Shown piece after piece: positions 35,099 through 45,400 of a DNA stretch of 64,000 nucleotides (within the stretch, counting starts at the first letter, position 1; each line of letters begins with the position of its first letter). The position numbers and the translations under genes were made by a program. Source of the DNA: Alitta virens (taxonomy: Eukaryota; Annelida; Polychaeta; Phyllodocida; Nereididae). The stretch spans positions 37,207,336 to 37,271,335 of the forward strand of contig OW028580.1 in NCBI GenBank assembly GCA_932294295.1, given 5' to 3'. Under the pieces are notes generated by a model. It was given only the letters and a program-made list of their open reading frames with translations, was not told the DNA's origin and made no database searches.

Positions 35099-36384
35099 AT
35101 ATTGCCAAGCCAGTTTTTAAATACCTGCTCCTTCCACGCAAAATGCCAAGTGCTCAGCCTTTTGCTGGCTCACACGAGACAGCAGCATCCCATTCGCCCC
35201 GAACCACTAAAAGATAATCTGAACACAGCATTTGCCCAAAGTTCCTTCAATTGATCCTGAGGATTTGGTTCATCGGGGTAATCAATCAAGTCTTACTTGA
35301 TGAGCAAACGATGACAAAGATGTTGCACCATTTAAATTGCATAATTAACAAAAAATATGAAATTATTTCAGCATTAATAATTTACATTCAAAATAAGGAT
35401 TACAATTTTTTGGATGCTCAGTTTCTCATTGACATCTGTCATGATTATCATTTCCATAACAGAAAACTAATTTCTTACAGCATTATGGTTTCTCATCCTG
35501 AGCTGCTGGTTTTCATGAGCATTGTCCACCGAAAAGAGATGCATTAGAAAGGCCATTGATATTAAGCCGACTTTGATGGCATTATAGGATGTATACTGCA
35601 ATGTTTGGGGTGATTCCATTCACCAGTAACAATCATTTCTGCTACTATTGCATCTTAGATACATAATGAGGGCATTGAATATGCTTTGCCTTCAAACGAA
35701 TAATTTACCAAATGTGAGTGAGACACCCACTGATGGTTTTAAACAAGATTCAATTGTACAAAGTTTAACAGGTGATGATGAGAATACACAGGGTTAGACT
35801 TGTCACAGAAATGACAAAGCTCTGTAGAAACTTAAGAAAATACTGCCCATGGAAGACCCAAAACTAAACAAACCAACCACGGAAACAGTCCAGCAATTCA
35901 TTTATTAACCATTTATTTGGTTGTTGTTATTTTTTTCCATCCTAGTTTTAAAGCTACTGTTTCTCATAAAGTCACAAACATACATGTGACAAGTGACAAA
36001 GAAGTACATTGTTTTAATGCCACTTGGAGAGTACGCTGGAGTTCGAAAACTCAATTCCAGTGTGGTCTCTTCTAGATATCGTGCAAGATGACACAAAGGT
36101 GATTTAACCAAAGAGAAACAGAGAGATATATAGAGATGGATGGATCACACACAATACTCTCTTGCACATACAGATCAGACATCTCACAGTTCTAAGTAAT
36201 TAAAAGAAAAAATATAATTAAAAAAAAAAAAGCCCAAAAATGGTGAACTAGAAATTTATCACAATAAAAATCAAAACGAGACTATACGTGGGATCAGGTT
36301 CATCATGCTGTGTGTGCTGAAAGCATGATTTCCAAGCAGGATGTTTAAAAATGTAAAAAAAATGATAAACTGATTAGTCTGATC
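35099..36384 (+). other. Upstream region of copy 2
   Basis: Counterpart of 9714-10994. No promoter motif confidently identified. Confidence 0.35.
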
Positions 36385-36487
36385 ATGTTGGTTGTAGTCA
36401 TGGCCCATGCACCATGGGGTGGAGACATGCTAAAATGGATCACCCTTCTTTGCTGCATGGTGAGCATATCTTCTGCCACAAATACAG
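36385..36487 (+). CDS. Copy 2 exon 1: signal peptide
   Basis: Same as copy 1 exon 1. Ends in phase 1 at ACAG|GTGAGT. Confidence 0.75.
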
Positions 36488-39400
36488 GTGAGTCTTCCTT
36501 TATCAACAACAGTCCACCATAAACTCCGTTTTTATACTTATTTATCATTGAGATAATTCATATGGTATGAATTCAGCTGAACATTGATTACATGTACATT
36601 TATTTTAAATTCATTTGAATCTGGTCTATCGACATAGGGCTCTTCCTTGTTTCTCTCATTTCGCTTTGTGAAAAATAAATGCGCAATTGTATTGTTCAGA
36701 CAGAGATGCCTGTACGAGAGAGGTTCCCTAAAAATTGCTTATTTGTTACATCTGTGGCAATTAGCATTCTTGCACTGCATTTTTATAAAATCTAAACTTT
36801 ATTATTGAAATCATGTCAAAAACTTCATTATAAATCGAAATTGCTTGGGTGGGCTACAAGCGACAACATGCTTGTCTTCAAAATAATTTCATTGTCATTA
36901 TAATATTTGTTTTATTTTTAAACTATATCGGGGAGAATTGTTACTTGAATAATGCAAAAATCCCTTACTTTTTGGTTCTCCATGCTAAGTGCCAAAGCAA
37001 CGTTTCAGAAAGAGCGAAAGTGACGTCATGATAATGGAACGCTGCTAAATACACAATATTTGATAATTATATATATGAAACATATTTTATATCTATCAGT
37101 GGTAGACGGAAGATACCTTGGATGTTACCTGGACAAACGGAACAGTCGTCTATTTGTAAAGAAGAAATACGAAGATAATCTCTCAGCATATAATTGTATC
37201 CAGTATTGTAAAGAACATAACTACCCTTACAGTGGAACTCAGGTGAGTTGAAGCTTGTTCACGCAGGTTAAATACACAATATTTGATGAGATGGAGACTG
37301 ATGATAGTGAATCATTTATCATTTTAGAATGCACGTGAATGTTACTGTGGCCATGGCAGTTATGAGAAGCATGGTGAATGCATCACAAACAGTAGCTGCA
37401 CATGCAATGCCAGGTGTACTGGAGACCAGACTGAAATATGTGGGGGAGCATTTGCCATGTCAGTTTACAGTACAGGTGACTATCTCTCATAATGAAATCA
37501 GCATTTTTCTTCCTACTCTCTGATAATTTAATAATAGCATTTAATGATTGACCCAGAGGTTGAAGACGTTAATTCATTGAAAGTGCATGACTAGAAGTGT
37601 AGGGTGCTGATCATATGTGCAACCAGAGTTTGTTGGGATGTCTACATGTTGTGCAGTCACTGTATTACAGCCTGAATTGGGCACTAGAGCATGATTATCA
37701 ACCTCATTCTGAAGTGCAAATCAATTCACAAGCTATTCATATATATTGCTAAATTATGCTCTCAAAATTTGGTATTCTAAGTAAAGTAGGGAGATCTCAA
37801 TCCTGCACTTGTAGCAGCGCGTCACCAGTCTATATTCCATTGTGTTGATTTTGTGTCAGAGTACAACTGCCACTGCAAGGATGGAAATTCTTGTAACATA
37901 AGAACTGGTAGATGTCCAAGTAATGAATGTGCAGCTGGATGGCAAGGATCTACATGTAGTGAAGGTATATATTTACACATACTCTTTTTTAACAGAAGCT
38001 GTTTTCTTACTATACATGTATTTCACCAAGAACGTCATAATCTATTTACCCCTTAAAGTAGGGTATGTCAGTTTGCACAGATTAAATATTGGGCCAATGT
38101 GATCAAGGTAAGAATTTGGTTTAAATAAAACTTTGTAGTGATTGAATATCTTTTAACATGGAGCTACTTTCTATCAGATGGTGAGTGAAGTATTTGAAAT
38201 ATTGAAATGAGAATGATGAACTGCTATTTTTTCGCTCAGAAAGGCAGTCTCATTTATAAATGATTTCACATTAAATCTGTCAGCATGACTGCATTTTGCC
38301 GTACTCAAGGCAGTCTATGTAACTTTATCCAATTAGACAATGTCATTCAGCTTGTGCTATATCCTTATTCAGAATGTGGCAGAGGAAAATATGGAGAAAA
38401 CTGCAGAGAAACATGTGATCAATGTTCAGAACAGGCATGTGATCGGTTCAATGGTCATTGCAACATAAGCTGTGCAGAAGGATGGAAGAACTTTCCAAGT
38501 TGTGACCGAGGTAAGAATTTGGTGTACTTTTATTTGAATAAACGTTTGCGGAGATTGCATATCTTTCACCAATAAACTTTTTTATCAGAAGATGATTGAA
38601 TTATCTTAAATATTGAAATGAGAATGATAAACTGCTATTGTTTTGTTCTCAGAATGTGATGACAAAAAGTTTGGCATGAAGTGTGCGAAAGTCTGCCATT
38701 GCCAAAATGGAGAAATCTGTGACAAGAGATATGGAAGCTGTCCTGGTGGAGTCTGCAGTCCTGGATATGATGTCACTCTTGATCCCTCTTGCCACAAAGG
38801 TGGGTGTGGGCAGAATGTGGTATTTAACACAACTAGCGGTGGTGTTAGTTTTCATTGTAAAAAAATTAAAAAATGATCAACAGGACTTATGACAGTATTC
38901 AATGGTTATCTGTTGTAGTCTGCTAAAAATCTGATGTCTGCACCCAGTTTAGTTGATACACCTAGTTTAATGTCTAAAACCTGTCCATAAATCATTTCAG
39001 AATGTAAAACAGGGAAATTTGGCCTGAACTGTCAGTACAAATGCAGATGCAAGAACAGTGATGGATGTGATAAAGTCACAGGAGCTTGTGAGGACAACTT
39101 GTGCGCTCCTGGTTTTGATGGACCTCATGATGATCTTCCTTGTCAAACAGGTAAGATGTATTATGATTGAGATAGCAATGCACGTTCAGTCATCCAAATG
39201 TTTGACCATCCAAACATGCTTGGCTGGACATAGAATAAACTTTTGTATTCGGTTATCTGAATGTTTCCTTTTCCCGAACACAACGACAATCTTCAGTCAT
39301 AGGACAATTTGTTTAAGAAGGAGATGCAACCATTCAGTTATTGAATTATATTCATGTGATTAAGGGTTGAGAGACAGTATGTCTGCCTATCTAAATTCTA

Positions 39401-42400
39401 ATCCCCAGGAAATGAAATTGTCTTCAATTCATTGTGCATGGTAGTTGGGTGTTGACCCTTCATTTAATCAGAAGGTCACTTTTACAATTGTTTGGCAAAA
39501 TGACACCTCAAGGTATTATAATAACATTACTGATGGTTGTAATAAATTGATAGTAAGCATTTTCATTATTGTTTAACAGAAATTTGATCCAGTCTATCAA
39601 TTCAGTCACAAGTGAGTTTTTGTCATCAAATTTCTGTAGAATTGAAAGCAATAAATTGCTGGGTCTAAAACTAAACTCCCACTTCAGGCGAATTTGACTG
39701 ATTTCTGATGTTTATCCCTCCAATAATTTTGTCATATCAATTTCCACAATTGATCTGAATTTACTCATTAAAATAGACAAAAGCTTTGGGAACCCAAGTT
39801 TTCATTTTAAGGTGAGACTTGACAGTACCATTATTCTGCAACTACGTGTATGTGTTGATTTCTTTAGCTCCATGATGCTGAGGAACTGTTTACAACTGGC
39901 CTGAAATCACATTTTTTTCAGAATGCAAAAATGGCACATTTGGTCCTAACTGTGGAAAGCTATGTAATTGCCTGGATCCATCCCCTTGTAACAAGTCGAG
40001 CGGATTCTGCCCAAATGATCTATGCGCCCTAGGGATTGACAATTCTGACAAAACGTGTCAGACAAGTAGGAATGCTATTATACTTTATCATAATTCAAAT
40101 GGTTATATTAAATGATAATTTGTCTGATGAATGATTTGTTATTAGATTTATCTGCTTGAGTTATCGATGACTGATGAAGTTAATTGGAAATTGGCCTGAT
40201 AAAAATGAGAATTTCCTTGTTGAACAGGACATAAATAAATCCATTTACTTGAGTTATCGATGACTGATAAAGTTAATTGGAAATTGGCCTGATAAAAATG
40301 AGAATTTCCTCGTTGACCAGGACATAAATAAATCCATTTACTGAATGCTATCTATAGAAAAATAAAATGTATAATGAGGATTAGCTTTGCTTATGGTCAT
40401 ATATATATACAGTATGACTCATATGGAATTGTCCATGTTTCGGCGACATCACGGCAAAACACCCCGAATTGCCGCACAAGTCCGCGCAATGCTGAAAGAC
40501 ATTCCTGACTAATTGGCTATAATTAATGTGCGGCTGGTGTTGGCTTGCAGCGGCTAGTCGCACCTCCTTGCCCCTTGTCACAGATATCAGCTTGGTGGGC
40601 TGCTGTGTGTGGTGGTCAGAGGTCCTTTGCCCTCATCAGCCGCATGTGTTTCTTATCTGTGTCAGATTTTCATTTTATCACATTCAGATAATGCAGGGGT
40701 AAAATACATGAATTCACATATTTCAAGGGCTTATTTTACAGTATAATATTATTGGAGTTCTATTAAGCACAGAAATGTCACTGTACTATACATTCAGAAG
40801 ATAAAGAGACATGAGGATGTCTCAAGCAGTAGAAGCTGTTTTTATAAAAAAAATTATTTATTTTATTATTATTATTTTTTCTATTGATTGAGACCTGTCA
40901 TAGCAACAAAGAAAAATGAAAGGTATTTACATAGTTATAAACACTGTATATTGTGACATGCCTGAGCATGCAATTAAATTATTTGATCCTTTGGATCCTA
41001 GATCTAACTCGGACAAAAATGTGATTGTTTTCTTATACGGTCTCTGTGCCCCACTGAAGGACTTTATTTACTTTGAAAAACTGTGAGTTGGGAATATTAA
41101 TTTCTTGTTAAAATTAATTATCTTCAGTTGTATTTTTGGTTATTTTAATGTTATCAAATTGTTAAGCTGTGTGCAGAACAATGACCAGTCAGAACTAATA
41201 ACCCCCTCCTCCTGTCCACCCCCCATGGTTCTGCATGGGTGGCGGTAATATAAGTGATTGCTCCAGGCCAGATCAAAGAACATGCTAGTTAGTTACTCTG
41301 AGTCACAATAGTTGTTTTCTAATTGTCTTATTATACAACAATAACTGGGTTGCTTTAGTTTTCTAGATCAAGAACATATAAACCTTATTGCATCATGTTA
41401 GGTAGATCAAGTGATATGAAAAATGACAATGCAACTAAAAACGTATTGAATTTAAACAGTGCCCTGACATTTTTTAAATATTTCATGCAATTTCAATTTA
41501 TCTTATGGAGTTTTGGGTCACATATGATGTTCATTGCTGTATTTTCATTTGACAGTAGGCTATACTTATTAATGTTTCTCCATAAATTTCACATTTCCGA
41601 AATAATCCTCAAAAATCTGATTCACATTCCTGAAATATTGTTTAATATTATAAAAACGACTGACTGACTGATTTAGCTGTCTGCTGGATTAATAATGCTT
41701 GCACAGATTATTGAATATGGGCTTGATGCAGTGAATATTATGACTGACTGACTGACGTATTAATAATGCCAGCACAGATTATTATGACTGACTGACTGAG
41801 GTCAGTATTACCCTGGTATTACTGACAGACTGTCAGTCAGCCTCTATTAGTGATGGGGAGGGGGTGCTACACCCCCTGATTAGGGCAAACTATTTCTAGG
41901 TCATTTTGCACTTCCTTGTAAACATAACTAGTACTCATGGATTTACCATTAAATGGATGCCATGGGGATTATAGTAATCAGCCATATTGTGTCACTGAAT
42001 CTCAAATGAAGAAACCCAAGTATGTAGAGATTCAGAAAAAGTGTTTTTTTTTTGTTTGAAATAGTATAGTGTGTCATAGGTCACAGCAAGTTGGCTGCTT
42101 GTTCAACAATAGTTCCTCGATCTCATGCCTAAAAGTTGGGTGATTGATTGATTGATTGCTTGCTTGAATGCATAAAACAGGTGTCAATTGCTTGTCACGT
42201 GCTGTACATGACAAACTCACACCCCTATTATTCATTCATTTATTCATTCATTCAGGTAGTATCTTTAGCCAGTATATAGTCAGTTGAGCCGTGGAGCCAA
42301 TTTAAAAATTTAATATTGGTTGCTGGTCAGCTGGTCAGTCACAAAATTAGTCAGTCAGTCACTGACCACTGACCTACATATCGATATGTGGGTCAGTGCT

Positions 42401-45400
42401 CCTGTCCCAGGGCTCCTGTTTATCTGTGTCTTTGCCGTTGCAAGAGCAACCATTTGTCAAGGCTCTGTGATACAATATATGGTAAATATAGTTGAATTAA
42501 TTATAAATAAATTACCTTTAAAATAATTTCAACTTAGCACCATCATTTACAGTAAGACTAATATATATGCTTTTTTTTACCTTTGTAAAGTTACATTGTA
42601 TCAATTTTTAACATTATTTGTATATTATGTTGCAAACTATCTACCTATCTATCTAGCTATCTAGCTAGCTATTTATCTACCTAACTACCTATCTATCTAT
42701 CATTATATCCATCTATCTACTTATCTATATATCTACCTGTCTATCTTACTATCTACCTATCTATCTATCTAACTACCTAACTATCTATCTACCTAACTAT
42801 CTATCTATATATCCATCTATCTATCTATCTACCTAACTACCTATCTATTTATCTATCTATCTATCTAACTACCTACCTTACTACCTATCTATCTATATAT
42901 ATATCTATCTATCTATCTATCTATCTAGCAATGAAAAAAAGTCGATCTATCTATCTATCTATCTACCTAACTACCTATCTATTTATCTATCTATCTATCT
43001 AACTACCTACCTAACTACCTATCTATATATCTATATATCTATCTATCTATCTATCTAGCTATCTAGCAATAAAAAGAAGTCAAAGTAGCCTTCATACAGA
43101 ACAGAATGCAGACAGGTCCGAAATTGTGTAGTTAAATGTAAATAAATTTAGATATCTCATGTAACCGTCTTGTAAATGAACACCAAGAGTCGGTTGTCTT
43201 TCCAAGTTCAATCGTTTATTCAATAACAGCAGTAACAGCAGTAACCACATTAATAGCAGTAACCACATTAATAGCAATAACCACATTAATAGCAGTAACC
43301 ACATTAATAGCAGTAACCACATTAATAGCAGTAACCACATTAATAGCAGTAACCATTAATAGCAGTAACCATTAATAGCAGTAACCACATTAATAGCAGT
43401 AACCGCATTAATAGCAGTAACCACATTAATAGCAGTAACCACATTAATAGCAGTAACCACATTAATAGCAGTAACCCTGTAAAATATATAACAATAATTA
43501 GATACTGTACACGATTATCACACATTGCAGTTATTATACATAGGATATAGTATATATTGTCTTTATATGAATATGATGAATTAATACATCCTGTATGATG
43601 AAATAATATTATATGCATCACCTATAATCTATATTGCATAAGATTATATACAGCATATAAATGAGAACTCGAATACAGATATATACATTTACATTGACAC
43701 AGCATGTTTAAATGATTAACTAAACACATATTCTAGTTGGGGTTACCATAAATGTATACTTCTACTGACGCTCTGGGCAATAGGCACACTCTAGGCACTT
43801 CTCTAACTGAATAGTGAAATGAAATGAAAATAATAATTAATAGCCTAAATCAATAATTATACCATATCACTCAGGATCTACTGATCACATTGCAATGAAA
43901 TTAACATGGTCTTAATCAAGAAGAAGAGGGCTACCCAATGCAAATTGAGTCACGTTGTTCAAATGAAGATGGAGAAAAGTTATTGTTGTCACTCAAGACT
44001 GGTAGATCATGTGTCTTTTATCATACTACAAAAGGATTTCAGGGTATCAGTTTCCACCCCCTCCGCGCAATTAAATGCTGATGATATCTATATACCCCCA
44101 TGATAAGTAACAAGTGCTCTTAAAGGGACCAAGGATTTGATGAGGTTAAAAGGGATAAAAGAAATATCGAGTAAAACCCTGACACTCCCCGCAGGTCGGC
44201 AAAAGTCCGAGAGAGGCTCTTGAAAGCAATTAGCCATGCCATTGGGCATACGCACAACGCCCCACTACAATCCTTGACATCAGTATGCTATAAAACGGAC
44301 CCAGTCCCGGACTCAAGGGCCCGATCACAGGCGCCGTCCAGCAGGCGTTATCAAGACATAGAATAAAGATGTGGCCCGATGCAGGTTCCGGTGCCGGTCC
44401 CGGTCCCGGACTTGGTCAGGGACTCAGCAAGGACTCCGCCATGGATAACTGCACATGTAAGGTTGACCTTGGAATTGAGCCAAATAATCCAGCCTCTCCA
44501 TCTCCCCCCCCCCCCCAAATTAATTCTGTAGCAAAGAATGGGCACTCATAAACTGTTAAGTTCTGACTTTTTAAACCCTAATATTTATTCATCAAAATAT
44601 CACGAGATCACTTAGCGAATGATCAAGCATGTGTAAGAAACATAGAAAGGTAAGTTAAAACTGTTTTAGGAATTCTGGATTACTGTACTTCTTTCATGTA
44701 GTCTCAAACGACCTGAAATCCCATTACTTCAATTTATTTAGCAAAAGGCATACACATCGACACGTAAAACCCTTTATCACGCCTTGTGTGGCCCGGATCC
44801 AGCCCTGACTCTACGGGGGGCCAAAAGCATGACTGTTAGATGCCCCTTTGGTCATTTTATGGCCTGTGATTAAGGTTTGGTAACTGCATCTACAATCTGC
44901 AGTGAAGGATGTATATACTTGTCAGATACAATTATTAGGTACACTCCTCATTACACTTGCCTAAAGCAAAGGATGAATACACTGGTCAGGCACAATTATT
45001 AGGTACACTCCTCATTACACTTGCCCTAGGCAAAGGATGTACCAGAATTATATGTTAGGTACATTGATTGTGTACACTCTTCATTACACTTGCCTTGAGC
45101 AAAGGATGTATATGCTTGTCAGATACAATTATTAGGTACACTCCTCATTACAATTGCCTTTGCTATATATATATACATGTCTGATACAATTATTATATAC
45201 ACTCTTCATTACACTTGCCTTAAGCGTTTTTGTCTGCTCTAGCAAAGGCTTAGCCTTTTTACACTTTGCTTGTTGTTTAATGTTAATATTATGCAAACTC
45301 ATGTCAAGTGCAATATTTAGCACTTCATGGATGTCAGGTGCAATATTGTTTGCACTTCATTACACCTGCCCTATGCAGGCCTCTGCTCATGTGTGACTTA

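Noticed and set aside
43092..43621. Minus-strand frames reading repeated MWLLLL as a transmembrane-like protein
   Set aside because: They are translations of the 18 bp minisatellite, whose period is a multiple of three; no start context or flanking coding signal.
43226..45223. Possible CRISPR-like arrays
   Set aside because: Repeats are direct tandem units without unique spacers, inside a eukaryotic intron.
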